Origin: Pseudomonas tolaasii NCPPB 2192
GTDB taxonomy: Bacteria > Pseudomonadota > Gammaproteobacteria > Pseudomonadales > Pseudomonadaceae
Assembly (NCBI RefSeq): GCF_002813445.1
Contig: NZ_PHHD01000001.1
Span: forward strand, 6,014,001-6,078,000
Reading direction: 5' to 3'
Length of the DNA: 64,000 bases
The position numbers and the translations under genes are program-made. A model generated the notes under the pieces. That model made no database searches and was not told the origin of the DNA. It saw only the letters and a program-made list of their open reading frames with translations. Position 1 is the first letter of the stretch. Every line of letters begins with the position of its first letter. Positions 26,245 through 34,989 of the stretch are shown here, one piece after another.

Positions 26245-26259
26245 ACTTACCAAGTAAGT
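26245..26259. promoter_or_regulatory. Inverted repeat, possible autoregulatory operator
   Basis: ACTTAC-CAA-GTAAGT lies 22 bases upstream of the HTH gene start on the minus strand. Confidence 0.45.
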
Positions 26260-26315
26260 TCTTTCCTTAGAAGTGTAATCCTAACAGCCACAAAGGTCGC
26301 AGGGGGATATACGTG

Positions 26316-26774
26316 TCATGCGTTTTTTTGCGGGTTCTCCCGGGCCAGCAGCTCAGGCGTCGCAGGCAAGCGCTCAACGACTCTCAGCTTTTCCGGGCGC
26401 TGGGCGTCACGCCAGGCGCGAAAAGCGCTCAGCTCGCCGTCCAGGGTCTTCATGACCCATGCCAGCACGGCGATGTCATCGAGCATGCCGAACACGGGGA
26501 TAAAGTCCGGAATCGCATCGATGGGGCTGAGAAAGTACATGAGCCCTGCCACCACCGAGATCAACGCCTTGGGGCTGATCGCACGGTATTCGCCGCGCCA
26601 GTACGCCAGGCACAGTGCCTGAAGCAACTTGAGATCATCCTTGAGTTTGCCCAGGCGGTTACCCTGGCTTGAGCCTTTGGCGGCCACCGCGAACAGCAAG
26701 GTGGGCAGGCGCCCTCGACCCAGCAAGCGAGCAGCCATTGGCAGGAAACGGGTGAAATTGAAGGGTGGTTTCAT
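26316..26774 (-). CDS. YkvA/DUF1232 family membrane protein
   Basis: 152 residues. The DUF1232 core is at about 70-110 with the typical LMYFLSPIDAIPDFIPVFG stretch (about 78-96), a membrane-associated hairpin. The N-terminus is basic. Function unknown in the family. It is a single gene on the minus strand, with the DnaA-box hairpin upstream of it. Confidence 0.85.
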   Translation of the reverse strand: MKPPFNFTRFLPMAARLLGRGRLPTLLFAVAAKGSSQGNRLGKLKDDLKLLQALCLAYWRGEYRAISPKALISVVAGLMYFLSPIDAIPDFIPVFGMLDDIAVLAWVMKTLDGELSAFRAWRDAQRPEKLRVVERLPATPELLARENPQKNA

Positions 26775-26800
26775 TTGTCACTCCAGTTCCATACGACAGA

Positions 26801-26831
26801 AAGGTTATCCACACAAATTGTGGATAACCTT
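26801..26831. promoter_or_regulatory. Two perfect inverted DnaA boxes forming a 13-bp hairpin
   Basis: TTATCCACA at 26805-26813 and its complement TGTGGATAA at 26819-26827 face each other inside a 13-bp perfect inverted repeat with a 5-base loop. Each half equals the consensus DnaA box. It lies 27 bases upstream of the ykvA-like start. Confidence 0.7.
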
Positions 26832-27086
26832 GTGAACAGAGCCTGTTTTCATGGCTGTAAGCCACGGACTACAAGGCTTTCAGTCAGATCGGGCATTTTT
26901 TGCGCACATAAAAAAAACCCAAGATTTCATTGACTTGGCGCGGATGTGCGACTACCCGTACTCGAGTTTTATATCAGACTGTTAGCCGCCACGGACGTTC
27001 GCTTGGATTTGCACAGGCTTGAGGCCGGCCGAGTGTCTGTATGAGCGGGTCAGGCTCCACCCATGATTCATATGTGCCCAGATACG
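26832..27086. other. Intergenic, no gene seen
   Basis: AT-rich in part, with a short A-run near 26910. No ORF with coding character, RNA gene or repeat recognised. Confidence 0.4.
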
Positions 27087-27114
27087 ACAACGCCCCGTCG
27101 AAACGGGGCGTTGT
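27087..27114 (-). terminator. Terminator of the FKBP gene
   Basis: A 12-bp perfect stem, ACAACGCCCCGT / ACGGGGCGTTGT, with a CGAA loop lies 15 bases beyond the stop codon of the minus-strand gene. Confidence 0.8.
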
Positions 27115-27129
27115 GTGTTCAAGCGCTGA

Positions 27130-27870
27130 TTACTTCTTGGCAGCTGGCGCAGCAGGAGCGTCAGCGGCTTCAGCCTTGGCCGGGTCCTTGATGGCCAGCA
27201 GTTCCAGGTCGAATACCAGCACGGAATTGGCTGGAATCGCCGGGCTCGGGCTCTGCGCGCCGTAGGCCAGGTCGGATGGGATGTACAGCTCGACCTTCTC
27301 GCCCACGTGCATCAGTTGCAGGCCTTCGACCCAACCCGGGATCACACCGCTGACCGGCAGGTCAATCGGGCTGCCGCGATCTACGGAGCTGTCAAAGGTG
27401 GTGCCGTTGGTGAGCTTGCCGGTGTAATGAACAGTCACTACGTCGGTAGGCTTGGGCTGAGCGCCATCGGCTTTCTTCACGATCTTGTACTGCAGACCGG
27501 AAGCGGTGGTGACTACGCCGTCTTTCTTGGCGTTGTCTTCGAGGAATTTCTTGCCGGCAGCTGCCGACTCTTCGCTCATTTTGGTCATGCGTTCTTCAGC
27601 ACGCTTTTGCAGTGCGGCAAACGCTTCAACCAACTCGTCGTCTTTCAGCTTCTGTTCTTTGTTGCCGACAGCATCTTCGATGCCTTGGGCTACCGCTTTG
27701 GAGTCCAGGTCATCCATGCCTTCTTGAGCAAGGCTTTTGCCCATGTTCAGGCCGATGCCGTAGGAAGCTTTCTGCGCCGGGGTTTTCAGCTCTACGCTGG
27801 TTTGCGAATCACAACCCGCAAGTACCAGGCTAACCAGGGCCACCGCCGCCGCCAACCGATGCTGTTTCAT
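27130..27870 (-). CDS. FKBP-type peptidyl-prolyl isomerase lipoprotein (FkpA/Mip-like)
   Basis: 246 residues. The lipobox is LVLAGC (Cys20), so it is a lipid-anchored periplasmic protein. An alpha-helical FKBP_N dimerisation domain (about 30-120) precedes an FKBP domain at about 135-230 with VHYTGKLTNGTTFDSS, VIPGWVEGLQLM and IPSDLAYG. A low-complexity Ala/Lys tail (AAPAAKK) ends the protein. It assists folding of envelope proteins. The ATG at 27870 creates a proper lipoprotein signal. Same neighbourhood as PA3262. Confidence 0.92.
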   Translation of the reverse strand: MKQHRLAAAVALVSLVLAGCDSQTSVELKTPAQKASYGIGLNMGKSLAQEGMDDLDSKAVAQGIEDAVGNKEQKLKDDELVEAFAALQKRAEERMTKMSEESAAAGKKFLEDNAKKDGVVTTASGLQYKIVKKADGAQPKPTDVVTVHYTGKLTNGTTFDSSVDRGSPIDLPVSGVIPGWVEGLQLMHVGEKVELYIPSDLAYGAQSPSPAIPANSVLVFDLELLAIKDPAKAEAADAPAAPAAKK

Positions 27871-28139
27871 GCTATTTCCTTGTTCGTGCGCCAAAAGGGC
27901 ATTCGAGTAAAGTCGCGAGCTTATCAGGCGGCCACGACCAATGGCTACCGGCATCTGAGGGGGAAATTTCTGATAAGTTCACGTGTTTAAAAGCAATTTC
28001 ATTCATGATGGGGGCCCGCGACGGATCGCGGGGCCTCTTACAACCCACTTACTGGCCACTTGCCGCACCTTTGGCGCAATGGCATAAGAACGCAACAACT
28101 CGACAAGGCCGAGGCAAGGCCAAGACAAGGATAGTTATC

Positions 28140-29951
28140 TTGCGCATTTTTTCCCGTGTATTACTGCTGATACTCATAGCACTGGGCCTGCTCCTGGCCG
28201 TGGTGCTCTACTACACCATCAACCCCAGGCTGCCGGACTACGTGCCCGTAGACCAGGTGCACTACCAGGATCAATGGAGTGCCGCCGACCGCCAGACCTA
28301 TTACTTCACGCCCCAGGGCACCCAGGTAAAAGGCCTGCATTACGACTGGTTCACCGCCCTGGAATTGCCGTTTTCCCAGCAGCGTTTCGCCACCCCGGAA
28401 TACCTCGCACGTTTCGGCTTCCTGGTGGACCCAAAACAAGTGCCCACCGCGCAGAACCCTGGCAACCTGCCCGTCGGTTTCGCCCGTCATCAAAACGCCG
28501 GCAGCCAGGTTGAATACCTCGACATCACCTGCGCCGCCTGCCATACCGGCGAGCTGCACTTCAAAGGTCAGGCCCTGCGCATCGACGGTGGCTCAGCCCA
28601 ACACGTGCTGCCTTCCAGCGTGCCCACCCTGCGCGGCGGCAGCTTCGGCCAGGCGTTGGTGGCCAGCCTGGCCGCCACCTACTACATGCCCTGGAAATTC
28701 GACCGTTTCGCCCGCGCAGTGCTCGGCCCTCACTATGACGAGCCCAACAAAAACCAGCTGCGCCAGGACTTCAAACAGTCGCTGAACCAGTTCCTCAAAG
28801 TCGCCTGGAACGACACCCACCGCGGCCTCTACCCCACCGAAGAAGGCCCCGGCCGTACCGACGCCTTTGGCCGTATCGCCAATGCCAGCTTCGGCGATGC
28901 CATCTCCCCGGAGAATTATCGCGTCGCCAACGCGCCGGTGGACTACCCGCACTTGTGGGATATCTGGACCTTCGACTGGGTGCAATGGAACGGTTCGGCC
29001 CAACAACCCATGGCACGCAATATCGGTGAAGCCCTGGGCGTTGGCGCCACGCTGACCTTCTTCGACAACGCCGGCCAGCCCCTGCAAGGCGACGCGCGTT
29101 ACCCGTCCAGCGTACGGGTGCGCGACCTGAACATGATCGAAGAAACCCTGCAGCGCCTCAAACCACCGACCTGGCCCGAAGACCTGTTCGGTGCCATAGA
29201 CAAGCCCCTCGCCGCCCAGGGGCGCGCACTGTTCGCCGAGAACTGCGCCGGCTGCCACGTGCCGAGCGTCACCCAGGAAAATGGCCGCCCGGTGCAACAA
29301 CTGAAAATGATCCCCGTGGACTACATCGGCACCGACCCGAGCGCCGCCAGCAACATTGCCGACCAGCGTTACGACCTGAGCGCTCTGCAATGGGACCCGG
29401 CGGAGTTGGCCAAGCTGAATGTCGAACTGCACCCGACGCCGAGTGAGCCGCTGGACCTGAAGCAAATGTCAGTGGCCAAGGGCCTGGCCTACGTCACCGC
29501 ATTCGTGGAAGAACACGCCTACCGCGCTGCGGGGGTCACCCCAACCGAACGCCCCCGCCTGGACGGCTACGGCTTACCCATCGGCGTACGCGAGTTGCGT
29601 GCCTACAAGGCGCGACCACTGGCCGGTGTGTGGGCCACCCCGCCGTTCCTGCACAATGGCTCGGTACCGACGATCTACCAACTGCTCTCGCCCCAGGACG
29701 AGCGCAGCACCACCTTCTTTAAAGGCACTTTCGACTACGACCCGCGCCACCTGGGCTTCCAGACCGGCACCTTCAAGAACGCCTTTTTGTTCGATACCAA
29801 AATCACCGGCAACCACAACAGTGGCCACGAATTCCGTGCCGGCCAGCGTGGCAACGGCGTGATCGGCCGCAGCCTGCTGCCGCAGGAACGCTGGGCGCTG
29901 CTGGAATACCTCAAAGTGCTGGGCGGCCCGCTGGAGCAACAACTGCCATGA
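28140..29951 (+). CDS. Di-heme c-type cytochrome (RoxA/cytochrome c peroxidase-like)
   Basis: About 603 residues from a TTG start. AAGG lies nine bases upstream, and in-frame codons further 5' look non-coding. One N-terminal membrane helix (about 5-25) anchors it in the periplasm. Heme motifs are CAACH (131-135) and CAGCH (369-373). The C-terminal segment VWATPPFLHNGSVPTIYQLL (about 498-517) is typical of RoxA-like di-heme proteins. RoxA cleaves rubber oxidatively, but most relatives have no known substrate. It overlaps the catalase-like gene by four bases, so the two probably work together in a redox process. Confidence 0.85.
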   Translation: MRIFSRVLLLILIALGLLLAVVLYYTINPRLPDYVPVDQVHYQDQWSAADRQTYYFTPQGTQVKGLHYDWFTALELPFSQQRFATPEYLARFGFLVDPKQVPTAQNPGNLPVGFARHQNAGSQVEYLDITCAACHTGELHFKGQALRIDGGSAQHVLPSSVPTLRGGSFGQALVASLAATYYMPWKFDRFARAVLGPHYDEPNKNQLRQDFKQSLNQFLKVAWNDTHRGLYPTEEGPGRTDAFGRIANASFGDAISPENYRVANAPVDYPHLWDIWTFDWVQWNGSAQQPMARNIGEALGVGATLTFFDNAGQPLQGDARYPSSVRVRDLNMIEETLQRLKPPTWPEDLFGAIDKPLAAQGRALFAENCAGCHVPSVTQENGRPVQQLKMIPVDYIGTDPSAASNIADQRYDLSALQWDPAELAKLNVELHPTPSEPLDLKQMSVAKGLAYVTAFVEEHAYRAAGVTPTERPRLDGYGLPIGVRELRAYKARPLAGVWATPPFLHNGSVPTIYQLLSPQDERSTTFFKGTFDYDPRHLGFQTGTFKNAFLFDTKITGNHNSGHEFRAGQRGNGVIGRSLLPQERWALLEYLKVLGGPLEQQLP

Positions 29952-31114
29952 TTATCCGATCGCAATACAACGAACGCTCCCTGCTCGCGCGACTGTGGCT
30001 GGGCCTGGGCAAATTTCTCGGCAAGACGCTGTTGTGGCTGGCGGGCCTCGGGCTGCTCGGCTGGCTGGCGGCGACCGCGTGGTTCGCCTGGCAGCACAGT
30101 GGCCCGGTGTCGTCGAACGAGCAGATACCGCCCGGTGAAGCGGCGATGACCCAGGGCATCATCCAGACCGCCGTGCGCATCGTCGACCAGCACCGCGAGG
30201 GCACGCGCTACCTGCGCGATGCCCACGCCAAGGCCCACGGCTGTGTGAAGGCCGAAGTCAGCGTGCTGGCCGACCTGGACCCGGCGCTGCGCCAAGGCGT
30301 GTTCGCCGAACCCGGCAAGACCTGGCAGGCGATGATGCGGCTGTCCAACGGCAACGCCTACCCGCAGTTCGACAGCATCCGCGATGCGCGGGGCATGGCG
30401 ATCAAGTTGCTGGATGTGCCGGGCAAGCAATTGATGGCCGACCAACAGGCGCGCGCGGAGCAGGACTTCGTGATGTTCAGCCACCCCAACTTTTTTGTCA
30501 GCGATGTGGCCGAATACGCGCAGAACATCGGCGCGCAGGCGGATGGCAAGAAAGTGCTGGCGTTCTTCCCCAAGGCTGACCCGCGCAGCTGGCAAGTGCG
30601 CCACTTGTTTATCGCACTGGCAACCTTGGCACCCGCCCCTGCCAGCCCGACGCAGGCTACGTACTTTTCAGTCTCGCCCTACAAGTTCGGCACGGCCAAC
30701 GCCAAGTTCCGCGTCGCGCCTGACCCGCAAAGCTGCCCGGAATACGTCTTGCCCAAGCAGAACGAAGACTTGCCGAACTTCCTGCGCAGCGCTTTGAACC
30801 AGCAACTGTCCACAGACCGCGTACCGGCGTGTTTCGTGTTGCAGATTCAGCGCCAGAACCCGCAAAAATTCATGCCGATCGAAGACACCAGTATCGAGTG
30901 GAAGGAAAGCGATGCGCCTTACGAAACGGTAGCCAAGGTGAACATTCCTGCCCAGGATTTCGACACCCCGGCTTTGAATCTGGCGTGCGACAACCAGTCG
31001 TTCAACCCTTGGTTCGGGCTGGAAGCGCACCGGCCGATTGGCGGCATCAACCGGCTGCGCAAAGCCGTGTATGAAGCGGTCAGCGATTACCGCCACAGCC
31101 GCAACGCACCATAA
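29948..31114 (+). CDS. Membrane-anchored catalase-like heme protein
   Basis: 388 residues. One N-terminal membrane helix (about 30-52) then a catalase-fold domain. The distal His lies in RDAHAKAHGCVKAE (about 76-90), DARGMAIKLLD is seen at about 140 and VMFSHPNFFVSD at about 176. It is shorter than true catalases (about 480 residues) and lacks the C-terminal domain, as in SrpA-like or peroxide-using paralogs. Translationally coupled to the di-heme cytochrome. Its reaction is unknown, and peroxide handling or oxygenation next to the cytochrome is plausible. Confidence 0.83.
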   Translation: MIIRSQYNERSLLARLWLGLGKFLGKTLLWLAGLGLLGWLAATAWFAWQHSGPVSSNEQIPPGEAAMTQGIIQTAVRIVDQHREGTRYLRDAHAKAHGCVKAEVSVLADLDPALRQGVFAEPGKTWQAMMRLSNGNAYPQFDSIRDARGMAIKLLDVPGKQLMADQQARAEQDFVMFSHPNFFVSDVAEYAQNIGAQADGKKVLAFFPKADPRSWQVRHLFIALATLAPAPASPTQATYFSVSPYKFGTANAKFRVAPDPQSCPEYVLPKQNEDLPNFLRSALNQQLSTDRVPACFVLQIQRQNPQKFMPIEDTSIEWKESDAPYETVAKVNIPAQDFDTPALNLACDNQSFNPWFGLEAHRPIGGINRLRKAVYEAVSDYRHSRNAP

Positions 31115-31224
31115 AGAGTTCGTAAAAACAGGCCCGGCGCCGTAAGGATCGCGTCGGGTCTATTGAGCTGCCTGCGCCCCGCTTCTAACGTGACCACCTA
31201 CCCATCACTGCGCAGGAAGTCACC

Positions 31225-31374
31225 GTGGAAAGCTCAACCCTCGGCATGCTCGTACTGACCCTCATTGCCGTGTTCGGCACCGCGTCTTTTTGTTTCGAGC
31301 ACCTGGCCACGCGCCAACCACGCAAGAAGAAGCTGCCAGGGCAAATCGCAGACGAAAAAAAGCCCGCTCAATGA
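31225..31374 (+). CDS. Small single-pass membrane protein (49 residues)
   Basis: A GTG start with AGGAAG six bases upstream. It encodes one hydrophobic helix (about 7-24) followed by a basic, Lys-rich tail (QPRKKKLPGQ). The stop codon lies inside the following terminator hairpin. Likely real because of the ribosome-binding site and helix, but no family is recognised. Confidence 0.55.
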   Translation: MESSTLGMLVLTLIAVFGTASFCFEHLATRQPRKKKLPGQIADEKKPAQ

Positions 31375-31384
31375 GCGGGCTTTC
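31361..31384. terminator. Bidirectional rho-independent terminator
   Basis: A 10-bp stem, AGCCCGCTCA / TGAGCGGGCT, is flanked by A-rich sequence on one side and T-rich on the other. It is the last core-genome feature before the island boundary. Confidence 0.85.
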
Positions 31385-31423
31385 TGTGGTGACCTGGCGT
31401 TCAGTGGTCCAGGTGACCGAATA

Positions 31424-31440
31424 TGGCGCAGCGGACGGGA
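31424..31440 (-). other. Attachment-site end: 17-bp tRNA-Asp 3' fragment
   Basis: TGGCGCAGCGGACGGGA is the reverse complement of the CCA-terminated 3' end of Pseudomonas tRNA-Asp (TCCCGTCCGCTGCGCCA). The rest of the tRNA is missing, and sequence diverges exactly where the T-loop would begin. This is the signature left at one end by an integrase that inserts into the 3' end of a tRNA gene. A full tRNA-Asp is expected at the far end of the island, outside the window. Confidence 0.72.
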
Positions 31441-31679
31441 ACATAACTCAACCTCTAACCTGTTGATTTAACGCAAAACCAAACTAGAAAACATAATGCA
31501 AGTACTTAAATATGTACTCATTTTCTCTGGCTGACAAGCCCCTCACCGCTCGCGCCGCTAGAGCAACGCCAGCAACCCAATCGTGCGCCATTACCGCCGC
31601 ATTTCCCGCGCACCGTGACCTATTAATAACCGGACACCACTCGATGCGTTTGCGGCTGCCAGCTTCAGCGCATCGGAGA

Positions 31680-32756
31680 AGATGTCAGCGAGAAGCGGGA
31701 TTACACACCGGGCGTGTTCACCGCTGAACAGTACGTAAGGGGGAAATGGGTTTGCCCAGTGCGAAACACTGATCCAAGCGCCGGTGCCGCCGCAGGTGAT
31801 CGACAAGGGCATCCCCACGGCGGGCCTGCTGGCGCACGTGATGGTGCCAAGTTCGCCGATTACCTACCATCCTGCGTTCAACGCTGTCGTAGTGGGTGGG
31901 TCAAACCGGCGTACTACTTCAACCCTTGGTCGATGCGCTGCGCGATGTGGTGCTGGCCCAGCGCGTGGTTCACGCTGACGAAACGCCGGTACAAATGCTG
32001 TTGCCGGGTCGGAAGAAAACCCACCGCGCTTACATTTTGGCCTACAACTCTACGCCGGTTTCGGCACTCAACGCCGTGGTCTACGACTTCAGCCCCAGCC
32101 GTGCTGGAGAACATGCGCGTTACCTCCTGGGCTCCTGGAACAGCAAGCTGGTCTGTGACCACTTCGCCGGCTATGTGGCTAGCTTCGTGCTGGGCATCAC
32201 CGAAATTGGCTGCATGGCCCATGCGCGCCGCAAGTTCTTTGACCGGCATATGGCCAACAAAAGCCAGATGGCGGAGCAGGAGCTTCACTCGATTAATGGG
32301 CTGTACAAAGTCGAAAAACACGCCAAGGAAATGAGTGACGAGGACCTTTGGCGATTACGCCAGGAAATGGCGGTGCCCATCGCTGGAAAACAGCATGAGT
32401 GGATGTTGGCTCCGCGTGCACTTGTGCCCGAGGGTTCGACCACGGCCAAGGCCCTAGATTACAGCCTGAAAAGCTGGGTAGCGCAGGCGCGCTACCTAGA
32501 AGAGGGTGCTGTGCGCATAGACAACAACCAGATCGAGAACTTGATCCGCGCGTGGGCGCTTGGGCGGTCGAACTGGTTAGTTGCTGGGTCGCTGCGCAGC
32601 GGCAAAAAGGCGGCGGTGATAATGAGCTTGATTCAATCTGCACGCTTCAATGGGCATGACCCGTACACTTATCTCAAGGATGTGCTCACGCGGCTGCCGA
32701 CTCAGCGAGCCCTTCACTTTGAGCAATTGCTGCCTCATCAGTGGTCGCCTGCCTAA
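31680..32756 (+). pseudogene. tnpC: IS66-family transposase (TnpC) remnant 1
   Basis: The N-terminal third is broken by several frameshifts (pieces recognisable as LDYTPGVFT, WVCP and PPQVIDKGIPTAGLLAHVMV in different frames at 31695-31860). The C-terminal 286 residues from 31896 are open and include the DDE catalytic region (HADETPVQML, CDHFAGYV, CMAHARRKFF) and the DNNQIENLIRAWALGRSNWL segment. No tnpA or tnpB partner and no complete inverted repeats are found, so it is a dead fragment. Confidence 0.88.
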
Positions 32757-33011
32757 CTTGCGCATGGGAGGTGCACTCAGGCTCGAATACTCGCAGCCGG
32801 AGCCACCGCGCAGTACCCTCATCCTGTCTTCGAAGCCGAAGCGAACAGGGCGTTAGACCGCGTCATGCAAGACGGCTTCGACATGTTATGGGATGTCTAC
32901 CTCTCAATCCCTGACTCTCCTGCCCCTGTCGATTTGCTAAGCCCAACGGCGCATCAGCGTCGATGAATAATTGAGTTTCGAAAGTTTAGATAACATTAAT
33001 GAGGGTGGATC
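32757..33011. other. Intergenic with a possible unidentified gene tail
   Basis: About 32795-32965 an open plus-strand stretch reads as a plausible C-terminal peptide (contains MQDGFDMLWDVYLSIPDSPA), but no start and no family is recognised. Confidence 0.3.
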
Positions 33012-33230
33012 ATGGCTCAAACCGAAGTTCTCGTAGTCGGAGCTGGCCCAACTGGGCTCGCTCTCGCTCTCTGGCTAACCAAGCAAGGGGTTACCGTAAG
33101 AATCATAGATAAAAGCAGCGACTCAGGTGAAACGTTTTGCACAATGGCTCTTAAGGCGCGAACGCTGGAGTTCTATCGCCAACTCGGCTGGCCGATGCGG
33201 TCGTAGAGGCCGGCTATTAAAACTGCGAAA
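33012..33230 (+). pseudogene. FAD-dependent aromatic monooxygenase, N-terminal remnant
   Basis: Begins with the FAD-binding GAGPTGLALALWL motif and the KARTLEFYRQLG segment of the phenol-hydroxylase-like (PheA/TfdB/MhpA) family. A frameshift near 33188 moves the continuing LADAVVEAGY into another frame, after which similarity is lost. Only about 70 of more than 500 residues remain. A GGAGG-like GAGGG lies before the ATG. Confidence 0.75.
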
Positions 33231-33660
33231 AACAATAGTGAAAGGCTAGACCAAGCAAAGGCCTGTCCAGCAACTATCCTCATTTATGAACTTGTTGTTG
33301 GGCGGATCGGTGGAGGAATCCACGCCTGTGGCTGCAGCACCTGCCCTCGATATTGAGAGTCGACCGGGTCTTACCTTCCACCCAGGGCTAGATGCGACTC
33401 AGCCCCCTGCACCTATAAAGGTGCGCATCAGGGTAATCGATCTTGATCGAGGTGACCATGAAGTAAATCCTCCATCCTGCCCTGCCGTTTGCACGCTTGG
33501 TTGACGTCCTGAATTTGCCCCTTTGTGCTGGATACCAACTCTCAGTTAAGTCGATGTCTCCGCTGACGAAGCCCTGCGCCAAACCGTTACCGTTTAGGCT
33601 TTGCCGGGGGCGCTTTGCACATGACACCATATCGACTTTCAACACTCCCTAGCTTCAAGT
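33231..33660. other. Non-coding or unrecognised stretch
   Basis: Contains short ORFs on both strands without family features. Nothing supportable seen. Confidence 0.3.
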
Positions 33661-33664
33661 CGCG

Positions 33665-33925
33665 GGCATTAACACCGCGATATCCGGCTGGGGACGCCGC
33701 AGTCGATGTCCGATAAATTTGTTTCGCCGGACAGCTAATCGCGAGCGCACCATACCAAGATAACCGGGTCCGCTAGCCATTTCCGGCGACAAAGGTAAGG
33801 GGACAATCCATCTTCGCGAGCAGATAATCACCACGGTATCTTTGAGAATTTTCGCCTCCCGAGTTTTCTGCTCAGCATCCGTTGCAGTTCGCGAATCGCC
33901 TGAGCATAATTTTCAGCTCGGGCGC
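33665..33925 (-). pseudogene. Probable IS3-family transposase orfA/orfB junction remnant
   Basis: The minus strand reads IRELQRMLSRKTREAEILKD (orfA C-terminus style) followed by MVRSRLAVRRNKFIGHRLRRP, resembling the start of IS2/IS3-type orfB. No inverted repeats and several breaks. Identification is by pattern only. Confidence 0.4.
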
Positions 33926-34133
33926 CCGCACCTACTCACTGGGGTTGCATGCAGGATCAGACTGGAGGGAAAAATGGGGGCGGGCAGCGCATGAATAAAA
34001 TAATAACATTTAAATTCAAGAACTTAATAAAATAAAAACGTCTCCCACAAGCCGGGCTAACCTAAAACCAAATAGCTAGAGTCAGAGGGTTGCCGGGGAC
34101 GTACTGACGAGAGTTGAGTCCACACGCCTCGGC
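33926..34133. other. Intergenic, AT-rich
   Basis: Includes an A/T-rich run (about 33985-34040). No gene recognised. Confidence 0.3.
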
Positions 34134-34290
34134 CTAGGAGGTCTTGTTTCGCACATACACCCGGCTGGCCATGTCCTCGCCGACCAGCACCACTGCAGGA
34201 CCAGGTGTAATGGCGTGCCACCCCACAGCCGAGCGAATCCCTTCCAAGATGTGTTCCACGATGACCTGGCTGCGCATCACCTGGGCGGCA
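34134..34290 (-). pseudogene. folD N-terminal remnant (methylene-THF dehydrogenase)
   Basis: Reads VIVEHILEGIRSAV...PAVVLVGEDMASRVYVRNK, the N-terminal part of FolD, then stops. It follows the purU remnant in the same order and with the same junction sequence as the better copy at 49914, so both derive from one ancestral purU-folD cassette. Confidence 0.8.
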
Positions 34291-34989
34291 CTAGTAGAAA
34301 ACGACTGTGCGATCGTCATTGAGCAGAATTCTGTGTTCAACGTGAAGTTGCACGGCGCGGGCGAGTACCTAGCATTCGGTGTCGCGACATTGGCCACCAG
34401 ATCATCTGCAGTTGGGGCATGATCAATGCGCTGCAAGTTCGACTCGATGAGTGGATCCTCATCGTGGCCCGCCGTCACATAGTGGGCAGTGGCTGCGATG
34501 AGCTTCACCCCTAAGTTTATGGGTTTGATGGTAAGAACCCTCGACCTTGACGCTGAGTAGGATCGAGTGATGGATATCGATGATTTGGCCGGCCCATAGT
34601 CTTGATACGTCACCGCTCAGGATCTGTGTGTAACGGGCGAGAATCACGGTGTCGATCTTCTGCTCACGCACCATTTCCAGAAGTTGGCTTCCTGCTTGTT
34701 TTTTTTCAGAAGTGACAGGCAGGTAGTGAAAATCCAGCCTCTCATGCTCAGCTCTGCGCCTGAACTTCTCAAGGTTCGATACGATCAAGACCAGTTCCAT
34801 TGGCAAATGATCGACACTGTTGCGGTACAGCAGGTCATTCAAGCAATGGCCCATCTGAGACACCATCATCATGACCCGCGGCTCCACTGACGTGTCATAG
34901 GTGTTCCATTCCATGCCGTAGCAGGCTTCGCGCGAGTCGCTCAGCGCAACGCCGTGGCGCAACTCCACGCAAACGCGCATGAAGAACTT
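34291..34989 (-). pseudogene. purU remnant (formyltetrahydrofolate deformylase)
   Basis: A decayed copy of the gene at 49056. MRVCVELRHGVALSD, MVSQMGHCLNDLL, ILARYTQILSGDVSRL and IKPI...GVKLIAATAHYVTA are in two frames, the N-terminal ACT half is missing, and a frameshift near 34530 destroys the catalytic HHS segment. Confidence 0.85.

Noticed and set aside
33286..33504. 72-codon plus-strand ORF
   Set aside because: No recognised motif or ribosome-binding site in a decayed zone.
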